From Alphaproteobacteria bacterium (lineage in GTDB: Bacteria > Pseudomonadota > Alphaproteobacteria > Rhodobacterales > Rhodobacteraceae): DNA of 34,573 nt. A program made the position numbers and the translations under genes. Of this stretch, positions 25,381 through 33,700 are shown in pieces (the first letter of the stretch is position 1; each line of letters begins with the position of its first letter). Location: contig JAUHWP010000022.1 of the NCBI GenBank assembly GCA_030424645.1, positions 1 through 34,573 of the forward strand, written 5' to 3'. The notes under the pieces were generated by a model. The model saw nothing but the letters and a program-made list of their open reading frames with translations. It was not told the DNA's origin and made no database searches.

Positions 25381-26199
25381 ATGGAAAAGCTTCAGGCCGC
25401 CATTGAAAAGGCACGCAGGCAACGCGATGGCAAATCCCCCGCCCGGCGCACTCAGGACCGACCGGCCAAGCCGCCTGCGTCGATGTCCGCCGCCTGGGCG
25501 GAACTGACGCCCTTTGAAGTATCGGCATCGACAGCCCGGAAAAACCGGCTGGTATCCTTGGGTGGCGGGACGGCTGCCGGGCCATTCGACATGCTGCGCA
25601 CGCGGATTTTGCAACAGGCCAGCAACAATGGCTGGAAGCGGATCGCACTGGTGTCGCCGCACAGCGCCTGCGGCAAGACCACGACCGCGGCCAACCTGAT
25701 TTTCAGCTTCGGTCGGCAATCGGATCTGCGCACCATGGTCCTGGATCTGGACCTGCGCCGTCAGGGGCTGGCGAAGGTTCTTGAACTGCAGTGCGACGGC
25801 AATATGGGCGAGGTTCTGCAAGGTAAGAAAAGCTTTGCCGAACACGGTCGCCGCTTCGGCAACAACGTGGCCGTCGGTTTGAACAGCGGCGAGATCGCGA
25901 ATGCCTCGGAAATCCTGCAAAGCAGCCAGACCAGGGTCGTTCTTGACGAGCTTCAGGACGATTACGACCCGGATATCATGCTTTTGGACATGCCGCCCCT
26001 GATCGGGGCGGACGACAATTTCGGGTTCCTGCAGAATGTCGACTGCGCGCTTCTGCTGGCCGAAGCCGAGCGCACGACCGTCGAACAGGTCGACATCGCC
26101 GAACGCCAACTGTCCGAACTGACCACCGTCATGGGCGTGGTTCTGAACAAGAGCCATTTCAGCGACGGCGCGTATGGATACGGATATGGCACCGCCTGA
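25381..26199 (+). CDS. CpsD/CapB-like BY-kinase (polysaccharide tyrosine autokinase)
   Basis: This 272-residue protein has a P-loop reading SPHSACGKTTTAANL (GKT at 98-100), the BY-kinase Walker A-prime strand TMVLDLDLRR (about 118-127) and a Walker B-like DIMLLDMPP. The C-terminal tail contains Tyr265, Tyr267 and Tyr269 alternating with Gly. Such proteins autophosphorylate C-terminal tyrosines and cycle with the Wzz-like partner encoded just upstream to regulate chain length and export. I chose ATG 25381, preceded by GAGAGGA. A frame opening at 25243 overlaps the Wzz gene without homology. The last 26 nt overlap the glycosyltransferase start. Confidence 0.85.
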   Translation: MEKLQAAIEKARRQRDGKSPARRTQDRPAKPPASMSAAWAELTPFEVSASTARKNRLVSLGGGTAAGPFDMLRTRILQQASNNGWKRIALVSPHSACGKTTTAANLIFSFGRQSDLRTMVLDLDLRRQGLAKVLELQCDGNMGEVLQGKKSFAEHGRRFGNNVAVGLNSGEIANASEILQSSQTRVVLDELQDDYDPDIMLLDMPPLIGADDNFGFLQNVDCALLLAEAERTTVEQVDIAERQLSELTTVMGVVLNKSHFSDGAYGYGYGTA

Positions 26200-27052
26200 C
26201 GCCGCGATCATCATCCCCCATTACAATGACCCGGAACGGCTGGCGCGGTGCCTTGAGGCTTTGTCGCGCAACGACCTGTCACGGGTCGAGGTTCTGGTCG
26301 TCGACAACAACTCGCCGCAACCGCCTTCAGAGGTGCAGGCCCGGTTTCCCGATGTCCGGTTCGTCATCGAGACCGAGAAAGGCGCCGCTGCCGCGCGCAA
26401 CCGCGGTGTGACCGAGACCGCCGCGCCGCTTCTGTTCTTTATCGACGCCGATTGCGTGGCCGCCGACGATTGGGTCGCCAAGGCGCATGAGGTCGCGCCG
26501 ATGGCCGACCTGATCGGGGGCCGTGTCGATGTGTTCGACGAAACCCCGCCGCCGCGCAGCGGGGCCGAGGCGTTCGAGGCGGTGTTTGCCTTCAACTTCC
26601 AGAATTACATCGAGGTTCAGGGCTTTACCGGGTCGGGCAATCTTGTCACCACCCGCGAGGTCTTTGAAGATGTTGGCGGGTTTCGCGGCGGTGTATCGGA
26701 AGACCTGGACTGGAGCACCCGCGCCGTGTCCAACGGGCACAAGCTGATCTATCGCGAAGATTTGGTGGTCAGCCATCCGTCACGCTCCGACTGGGCGGCG
26801 CTGCGACACAAATGGCGGCGCCTGACGCAAGAACTGTTCGGCGTGAACGGCAACACGCCGCGTGACCGCGCGAAATGGGCGGTGCGGGCGCTGGCCATGC
26901 CGGTCAGTGCGCTGGTGCACACGCCGAAGGTTCTGGGCAGCGACAAGCTGGGCGGCTGGGGTGAGAAGCTGCGCGCCGTGGGCACCCTGTTCCGGCTGCG
27001 CCTTCAGCGCATGATCTGGATGCTGAAACAGGCGATGGGGCAGGAGATCTAG
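26174..27052 (+). CDS. Glycosyltransferase family 2
   Basis: This 292-residue GT-A enzyme has the GT2 nucleotide-binding start (AAIIIPHYNDPERLARCLEAL), VEVLVVDNNS, GAAAARNRGV and the DxD-type metal motif FFIDADC (about residue 93). Acceptor-side segments GSGNLVTTREVFEDVGGF and SEDLDWSTRA follow. It would add a sugar from a nucleotide donor to the growing lipid-linked repeat. A C-terminal hydrophobic/amphipathic part may tether it to the membrane. The start could be ATG 26174 or ATG 26186; both lie inside the codons for the kinase's Tyr-Gly tail. Its stop overlaps the convergent rhomboid stop in CTAG. Confidence 0.9.
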   Translation: MDTDMAPPDAAIIIPHYNDPERLARCLEALSRNDLSRVEVLVVDNNSPQPPSEVQARFPDVRFVIETEKGAAAARNRGVTETAAPLLFFIDADCVAADDWVAKAHEVAPMADLIGGRVDVFDETPPPRSGAEAFEAVFAFNFQNYIEVQGFTGSGNLVTTREVFEDVGGFRGGVSEDLDWSTRAVSNGHKLIYREDLVVSHPSRSDWAALRHKWRRLTQELFGVNGNTPRDRAKWAVRALAMPVSALVHTPKVLGSDKLGGWGEKLRAVGTLFRLRLQRMIWMLKQAMGQEI

Positions 27053-27714
27053 CGCGGCCTTGCCTGCCCGGCCCGGCGTTTCCTGCGCCTCCATGCAAGG
27101 GCGGCGGCGGCCAGCCATCCGGCGGCAAACCCGCCCAGATGCGTTTCCCACGCCAGAAGCCCCCCCATGAGCAACCAGAGCAACAGGTTCAGAACGCCAA
27201 GGATCAGGACAGTTTTCAGGACTGGCCACTGATCCAGCCGAAGCCGCCGCCGGTCCGCCCAACGCCAATACAGGATCGCGCCTACCAGCCCGAACAGCGC
27301 GCCCGACGCCCCCACCATGGGCCGCGCCGACAGGGTCAGGGCACCAAACAATGCCCCGCCGCCAATGGCCGACAGCAGATAGATCAGCACAAACCCCTTT
27401 GTCCCGGCGCGCACGATCACCATGCGCCCGATCAGCCACAGCGTCAGCATGTTGCCCAGCAGATGAATGATGCCACCGTGCAGGAAGGCATAGGTGACGA
27501 ACATCGTCCATGGCTGGGCGGCATAGTTCGGGCGCCAATTGTGCAGAAGCCCCGCCCAGAACGCCGCGTTCTGATAGACCAGTGGCCGCCATTGCTTGGT
27601 GCCGACCAGCCCCAGATCGGCGGCGAACAGCACCAGCTCGATCCCCACATTCAGGGCGATCAGGCCAAGGATCATGGCCCGGGCAGGGGGGCTGAGATAC
27701 GGCTGGGCAATCAT
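27049..27714 (-). CDS. Rhomboid family intramembrane serine protease
   Basis: This 221-residue protein has about six transmembrane helices. The rhomboid residues are present: catalytic Ser137 in GASGALFG, catalytic His192 in HLGGFAAGW, and the oxyanion/structural His84 with Asn88 in IIHLLGNM. It would cleave transmembrane substrates within the inner membrane. It is transcribed against the polysaccharide genes and shares stop-codon bases with the GT2 gene. I chose ATG 27714; a GTG at 27747 would add 11 residues, and neither has a strong ribosome-binding site. Any link to the polysaccharide system is positional only. Confidence 0.88.
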   Translation of the reverse strand: MIAQPYLSPPARAMILGLIALNVGIELVLFAADLGLVGTKQWRPLVYQNAAFWAGLLHNWRPNYAAQPWTMFVTYAFLHGGIIHLLGNMLTLWLIGRMVIVRAGTKGFVLIYLLSAIGGGALFGALTLSARPMVGASGALFGLVGAILYWRWADRRRLRLDQWPVLKTVLILGVLNLLLWLLMGGLLAWETHLGGFAAGWLAAAALAWRRRKRRAGQARPR

Positions 27715-27853
27715 GAGGCAGAATTGCCCGCTTGTCCGACGATACACAAGGCTGAAAAACGTCTGACCGCTGGTGGCACCGGTGGAAACTTGTTATAAGC
27801 GAAGCATAGTTAATCCTGTTCTTCGCAGCCTCTTTGGCGTGGGCATTGCTTTC

Positions 27854-28327
27854 ATGACTTCATCCTCTTCTTCCCGCACATCCCCCCGTATTCTGGCGGT
27901 CGCCTCGGCCGGGGGGCATTGGCACCAACTGGGGCAGGTCTGCGCGGCGTTCGACCCGGCGGATGTGACCTATGTGACCACGCTGGACGGGTTGCCGCAG
28001 AAATCCGGCTTCACCCGGTTCGCGCTGGTTCAGGATTGCAACAAGAACGCACCCTTCAAGGCCCTGATCTGCACGATGCAGATGGCGGGTGTCCTGATGC
28101 GAACACGCCCGGACGTGGTCATCACCACCGGGGCCTTGCCCGGTGTGATCGCCCTGGTGCTGGGCTGGATGATCCGCCGCCGCACCATCTGGGTGGACAG
28201 CATCGCCAACGCGGAAGAGGCGTCATCGTCCGGAAAACTCGCGAAACGATTTGCGACGCTTTGGCTGTCGCAATGGGAAAGCGTGGCGCAGGCCGAGGGC
28301 GGCCGGTACGAGGGGTCGCTTCTATGA
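27854..28327 (+). CDS. Alg14/PssD-like membrane subunit of a split glycosyltransferase
   Basis: This 157-residue protein has the family's N-terminal SAGGHWHQL motif (about residues 19-28), YVTTLDGLPQKSG, and TRPDVVITTGALPGVIALVLG as the membrane-proximal segment near residues 95-116. It ends WVDSIANAEEASSSGKLA and is of usual length. Alg14-type proteins anchor and activate an Alg13-type catalytic partner, which here follows with an ATGA overlap. Together they form one GT-B glycosyltransferase. The start is uncertain: ATG 27854 lacks a clear ribosome-binding site, and GTG 27839 or GTG 27773 is possible. Confidence 0.85.
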   Translation: MTSSSSSRTSPRILAVASAGGHWHQLGQVCAAFDPADVTYVTTLDGLPQKSGFTRFALVQDCNKNAPFKALICTMQMAGVLMRTRPDVVITTGALPGVIALVLGWMIRRRTIWVDSIANAEEASSSGKLAKRFATLWLSQWESVAQAEGGRYEGSLL

Positions 28328-28794
28328 TCTTCGTGACTGTTGGCACGCAACTGCCGTTCGATCGCATGATCGCGATGATCGACGACCTGGCGGCCGAACT
28401 GTCGCTTGAGGTCTTCGCCCAGACCGCCGATCCGACCGCGAGCTATACCCATATCAAACACGCGCCGTTCCTGACGCCGGATGAATATGACGACATCATC
28501 GGGCGCACGACGGTTCTGGTCGGCCATGCCGGCATTGGCACCATCCTGACTGCAAAACGGGTCGAAAAACCGGTGATCGTGATGCCGCGCAAGGCATCGC
28601 TGGGCGAACATCGCAACGAACACCAACTGGCCACTGCGCGCCACCTGGAAGGCCATGAAGGCGTCTATGTCGCCCATGACCGCGCCCGGCTTGCCACCTT
28701 GTTGCAGACCCCCGACCTGACGCCCGCAAGCTTCCGCGACACGCCGGAAAAGACCCGGCTGCAAACCTATCTGCGTGATTTCGTCTATGGATAG
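28324..28794 (+). CDS. Alg13/PssE-like catalytic subunit of a split glycosyltransferase
   Basis: This 156-residue protein starts MIFVTVGTQLPFDRMI, the hallmark of Alg13/PssE/Cps14G-type subunits. It contains a donor-binding core with VGHAGIGTILTAKRVEKPVIV and a PRKASLGEHRNEHQ motif. It should bind the nucleotide sugar and, joined to the Alg14-like subunit, transfer it to a lipid-linked acceptor. The start ATG overlaps the upstream stop (ATGA), giving stoichiometric coupling. The sugar cannot be read from the sequence. Confidence 0.88.
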   Translation: MIFVTVGTQLPFDRMIAMIDDLAAELSLEVFAQTADPTASYTHIKHAPFLTPDEYDDIIGRTTVLVGHAGIGTILTAKRVEKPVIVMPRKASLGEHRNEHQLATARHLEGHEGVYVAHDRARLATLLQTPDLTPASFRDTPEKTRLQTYLRDFVYG

Positions 28795-28801
28795 ACCGGG
28801 G

Positions 28802-28818
28802 GCGGGCATCCGTCCCGC
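28802..28818 (+). terminator. Weak terminator-like hairpin after the Alg13-like gene
   Basis: GCGGG (28802-28806) and CCCGC (28814-28818) form a 5-bp stem with a 7-nt loop, followed by a T-rich but interrupted GTCTTTGTCTT. It may terminate or attenuate transcription before the methyltransferase gene. The remaining 160 bp to 28977 show no gene. Confidence 0.35.
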
Positions 28819-28977
28819 GTCTTTGTCTTAAACAGGTTAAGCACTCGTTTTTTCATCGGATTGATGCTATGCTCGGCCCTGAGCGCAGGGTTAAGGTCCA
28901 GAAATTTTTGCTGGCCTGTCAACTGCGTGCCGAGATTTGAATGACGGAGCTATTGTCAGGCAAGGGGAAGGGCCGCG

Positions 28978-29802
28978 ATGAGCACTCTGAAAGAAAAGAC
29001 CAAGATTCTGGTCGGCCGGTTGGGCGAAACGCTGTTTCCACGAGTTGTCGAAGATATCGAGACCGGGCGGCACAGCGGGCGCGATCTGCGTTTGAAACGT
29101 GCCATCCTTTATGCCCGCAGCCAGCGCGCGAAGAAACAGGGCGATGACCAAACCAGTCAGAACACGCTGCACCAGTTCTGGAAGACCGATACCGCCAACG
29201 ATTTCTATATGCTCTATGGGCACCGGTTTCAGGATTGGTTCCTTGGGCCGCATCTGAAGTTGATCGACCAGCTTGAAGACTACATGCAGGACAACAGCAT
29301 CGACCAGATGATCGAGGTCGGCTGCGGCGATGGGCGGGTGCTTGATTATTGCTCGAAACGGCTGACCGGCATCAAGCGGTTCACCGGGCTGGACATCAAC
29401 CCGATGATCATCGAGGCCAACAAAACCCGCTATGCCGACAATCCCGCCCTGACTTTCATTTCCGAAAACGCGCAGGACTGGGTGCCCGAACATACCGGGC
29501 CGCGGACCTTGTTGTTCACCTATGGCGGCGTTCTGGAGTATTTTTCACAAACTGGACTGGAGGCATTATTTGAACGGCATACCCGGCAACCCGACAGCGT
29601 GATTGCCTTTGTTGAACCCCTTGACCCCGGGCATGATTTGAAAAATGATCCCGACAGCCATGTTTTTGGGCAAGAGAGTTCATTTTCACATAACTACAGA
29701 CATATATTGGAAAAATTTGATTACCATGTTCGATTTGAAGAAGAGCACCAAATGGGTCCGATCCGATGGATCATGATAATGGCAACAAAGTCGAAGCCCT
29801 AG
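28978..29802 (+). CDS. SAM-dependent class I methyltransferase
   Basis: This 274-residue protein carries motif I MIEVGCGDGRVLDY (111-124), an acidic strand end FTGLDINPMII, and a motif II/III region (ALTFISENAQDW, TLLFTYGGVLEYF) of the Rossmann-like methyltransferase fold. The first 100 residues form a helical N-terminal domain. Its acceptor is unknown; a sugar, lipid or peptide of the neighbouring pathways is possible. ATG 28978 has a GGGGAAGGG site. The last 170 bp or so (from about 29630) are visibly richer in A/T and rare codons than the rest of the gene, yet the frame and fold continue. Confidence 0.85.
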   Translation: MSTLKEKTKILVGRLGETLFPRVVEDIETGRHSGRDLRLKRAILYARSQRAKKQGDDQTSQNTLHQFWKTDTANDFYMLYGHRFQDWFLGPHLKLIDQLEDYMQDNSIDQMIEVGCGDGRVLDYCSKRLTGIKRFTGLDINPMIIEANKTRYADNPALTFISENAQDWVPEHTGPRTLLFTYGGVLEYFSQTGLEALFERHTRQPDSVIAFVEPLDPGHDLKNDPDSHVFGQESSFSHNYRHILEKFDYHVRFEEEHQMGPIRWIMIMATKSKP

Positions 29803-29807
29803 GATAC

Positions 29808-30623
29808 ATGACCTCTAAGGCGGCATCCGGGTCCGGCTTTCTGGCGACATTGCGCCGCCATGAAGTCTGGGTGTTTCTGTTCGGGATCGTCATCCTGAAC
29901 GCCTGTTTCATCACGGCCATCGCCAACGGAATTCTGCCGCGCGGCCTTTATAACTGGGGCCGGTTCATCCTTCTGGCCTCGTATCTTGTTTTCGTGGTGT
30001 ATCTGGCACGACAGATGGGCGGGGTATGGTCGCTGATCAAACCCATGGGCGTGTGGCGCGTGCCGCTGAAGTGGTTTCTTCTCGCTGCCATTTGGGGTGC
30101 GATGAACGCCATTATCGTGCTTGCCCTGAAAGGCCTGATCCTTGGCACCGGACTGTCCGAAGTCCACGCCAGTTTCGAAGTCATCTCGCGCCCGCGATTG
30201 CTGATGGTGATCGTCATCAGTTCCTTCATCGGTGAGATCGTCTGGATCGGTTACGCGGTTCAGAAACTGTCGGTGCGATTTACCCCCTTCGTATCAGCCC
30301 TGATTGTCGGGCTGTTCTGGACGGCGTGGTGGACCCCGATGGTGTTTCTGCAGATCGGCATTGTGCCTGAACTGCCCTTGGGGGGGCTTTTGCTGAACCA
30401 GACCGGTATCGCGATCATGTGCGCGTATTTCTATGCGCGCACCGGCAGCGGGCTGGTGGTGCTGACCATGCAGATTTTCTTCAACAGCTCGATTCTGGTG
30501 TTCCCCATTGCCCCGACGACGGGCGGGGTTGCGACATATTGGGGCTTTGCCATATTTTATTTCACGCTCAGCGCGCTGTTTTTCGCGCGATTTGGACCGA
30601 AACCCTTGCTTATAAAAGAATAA
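29808..30623 (+). CDS. CPBP-family membrane protein with degenerate active site
   Basis: This 271-residue protein has about eight hydrophobic segments. Residues 140-180 and 205-228 align by eye with CPBP/CAAX intramembrane endopeptidases (GEEIGWRGYxxxxL, WxxWHxP and HxxxN motifs). The catalytic positions are altered: Glu143 is present but the second Glu is Ile144, the Arg is Ile147, the motif-2 His is Trp175 and the motif-3 His is Gln222; only Asn226 remains. It is therefore probably not a protease but a structural or binding relative. I chose ATG 29808, 5 nt after the methyltransferase stop, over ATG 29766, which overlaps that gene. Confidence 0.7.
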   Translation: MTSKAASGSGFLATLRRHEVWVFLFGIVILNACFITAIANGILPRGLYNWGRFILLASYLVFVVYLARQMGGVWSLIKPMGVWRVPLKWFLLAAIWGAMNAIIVLALKGLILGTGLSEVHASFEVISRPRLLMVIVISSFIGEIVWIGYAVQKLSVRFTPFVSALIVGLFWTAWWTPMVFLQIGIVPELPLGGLLLNQTGIAIMCAYFYARTGSGLVVLTMQIFFNSSILVFPIAPTTGGVATYWGFAIFYFTLSALFFARFGPKPLLIKE

Positions 30624-30765
30624 TCCTGCGTATCGGTCCGGGTGACGAGCATCCGACACCACAGTTGTCTTATGCCCGGCAATGTCGTTGACTAAGCCAT
30701 CCAGACCGCGCGCGAAAAGCTGGCCGTGTTTCGGCCGGTGGTAAACCTGTTATAGGAGTTCGATC
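30624..30765. promoter_or_regulatory. Leader region of the NRPS gene
   Basis: This 142-bp gap contains a hairpin GGCCG-TGTTT-CGGCC at 30722-30736 with no T-tract, so it is not an obvious terminator. An AGGAG ribosome-binding site at 30754-30758 lies 7 nt before the GTG start at 30766. TTGACT at 30689 is -35-like, but no matching -10 was found. Confidence 0.4.
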
Positions 30766-33700
30766 GTGAAGGCTGTTTTCTGTGGGGACGGGACGCTTCT
30801 GGCCCAATGCGCCGAGGTATTCGCAGGGCAAGGGCATCAGATCACGGGCATTCTGACCGACGATCCGGGCCTGCAACGCTGGGCCGATCAGAACGGGCAC
30901 CCGTTGGTCGGCACGCTGGACGATCCGCACCTTTCGGATGTGACCTGCGATTATCTGTTCAACATCGCAAACACCCGACCCATCCCCGACAAGGTGATCG
31001 CCAACCCCGACCGCCATGCCATCAACCTGCATGATGGCCCGCTGCCGCAACGCGCCGGGGCAAACGTGCCCTTCTGGTCGGTGCTGGAGGGGCAAAAGAC
31101 CCATGCGGTGACATGGTACACGCTGGGGCCTGGCATGACCGCAGAAGCCGCCCTGAAGATCGAGACCTTCGAGATTTCCGAGGGTGAGACCACGTTCAGC
31201 CTGAACACAAGATGTTACGAGGCGGCGCAGGCCTCCTTCTCCGAGCTGCTGGCCAAGCTGGAACAGGGGGGCGGGCAAGCCGAGCCTCTGGGCGCAGCGG
31301 ATCGTGTCTATACCCGCACGGACCGGCCCGCATCGCTGGGTCTGCTGGATATGTCCCAGCCTGCCGAAAGTCTTTCCCAAACCGTCCGGGCGCTGGATTT
31401 CGGCACGATGGCAAACCCGATGGGGCGGGCCAAGCTGTGGACCGGATCGCATGTGATACTGGTGTCGGGGCTGGAGATTGGCACGACCAGCACCGCACCC
31501 GCCGGAACGGTGGTTCAGGCCAGCGGCGACCGTCTGTCCGTGGCCACGGCGGATCGCGATGTAACCCTGACCGGCCTGACCGATCTGGCGGGCGGAGCGG
31601 TGGACATTTCTGCGCTGAACGGTGCCCGTTTACCGGCTCCAGGCCCCATGCCCGATGATCTTCTGGCCGCCATGGCAGCCGGTGAAGATGACTGGATGGC
31701 CACGCTGCATGGGGCTGCGGCAGCGGCGATCCCGCCCTATCCGCGCGCGCATGGGACGGGGCAGGGGATGCTGGCCCTGCCGCTTGAGGCTGCACCTGTG
31801 GATGCCGACCATCTGTTGGCCGCATGGGTGGCGTGGGTCGCCGGGCTGACCGGGCAGACTGCACTGTCATTGGCCCTGCCGTCACGCGTGGCGCATCCCG
31901 GTCTTGCACCGGTTCTGCCGGTCACGATCCACATTGCCCGAAAGGCGCGCATCCCGGATATCGTGGCCGCGATGCGCGCGGCACGCGCACAGGACGATAC
32001 CTACGCACCGATGGCGGCCGATCTGCCCGCACGCATGGACGACCCCGCCGTGCGGGAACGGATCACGCAGGTTTTGTCGGTTGTCGGCTGCGACGCCGCG
32101 ACCGTTCCGACGGGGGCCACGCTTGCGCTGGCGGCGGACACCATGACCCTGCATCTGCGCGAAGGGGCGTTCGCGCCGGATGTCGCCCGCGCGATGGCCC
32201 GGGACTTCACCGTCTTCCTGACGGCGTTCCAGGCAACCCCCGACGCCCCGCTGGCAACGCTGCCCCTTGGGGCACCGATGCAGGCCGCCCGGATGGGGGA
32301 AGCGTTCGACAGCACCAATCGCGTGCACGAAGCCTTTGCCGCGCAAGCGGTTGCCACCCCCGACGCCCCCGCGCTTGAGGTGGGCGAGGCGCGGTTCACC
32401 TATCGCGAGCTGGATCAGGCCGCAGACGCACTCGCCGCTGCACTTTCCGACCGCGGGGCTGCACGCGGCAAGATCGTGGGGCTGTGCCTTGAACGCTCGG
32501 CCGACCTGGTGATCGCGATGCTGGCAATTCTGAAGTCGGGCGCTGCCTATCTGCCGCTGGACCCGTCTTATCCGGCGGATCGCATCACCTATATGATCGA
32601 GGACAGCGAGGCACACCTGATCGTCGCCAGCCCCTCGGCGGCGGCGCGGTTGGGTCTGGACCCGGACAGAACCATCTTCCCGCAGGCCACAAGCGACACA
32701 CCGTTTGACACGGCGGGCACGTCGGAAGACCTGTTCAACCTGATCTATACATCGGGGTCGACCGGCAAACCCAAAGGCGTGATGATCCCGCACAAAACGG
32801 TGATGAACTTCTTTACCGCGATGGACGAAGCGGTGCCGCTGACGCCACAGGCCCGCATTCTGGGCGTCACATCGGTGTCATTCGACATCTCGGTGCTGGA
32901 AATTTTCTGGATATTGTCGCGCGGGGCTACGCTGGTCCTGCAAAGCGATGGGGCAAGCGAAACACGGCTGCCCGATTTTTCGCTGTTCTATTTCGCGTCC
33001 GAAGCATCGGGGTCCGGCCATCACGCCTATCGCCTGCTGCTGGAAGGTGCACGGTTTGCCGATGAAAACGGGTTTCACGCGATCTGGACGCCCGAACGCC
33101 ATTTTCATGCTTTCGGCGGGCTTTATCCCAACCCTGCCGTTGCCGCCGCCGCGGTTGCGGGGATCACCAAAAACGTACAATTACGCGCCGGGTCTTGTGT
33201 CATTCCGCTGCATCATCCCGTGCAGATCGCCGAGGATTGGGCGCTGGTCGACAACCTGTCCAACGGGCGGGCCGGGGTGGCGCTGGCATCGGGCTGGCAA
33301 CCCAACGACTTTATCCTGAACCCACAGAACTTTGCAGACCGTAAAGACGTGATGCTGGAAAACGTCGAAACCCTGCGCAAGCTGTGGCAGGGCGAAACGC
33401 TCAGCTTCGATGGCCATGACGGCAAACCGGTCGCGCTGGAAATCCATCCCCGCCCGGTTCAGAAAGACATCCCCCTGTGGCTGACCGCCGCAGGCAACCC
33501 GGAAACCTTTGCCGCCGCCGCCCGGCTGGGCTGCGGGGTTCTGACCCATTTGCTGGGGCAAAGCTTCGAAGAGGTCGCCGAGAAAATCCGCGCCTATCGC
33601 GTGGCATGGCGCGACGCGGGGCACGAGGGGGCAGGCCATGTCGTCCTGATGCTGCACAGTTTCGTCGGCGAAGACGAGGATACGGTGCGCGAACTGGCCC

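Noticed and set aside
31600-33300. Frameshift or gene break inside the NRPS at the domain boundaries
   Set aside because: Codon-by-codon reading from 30766 to 34573 found no stop and no change of frame at either insertion boundary.
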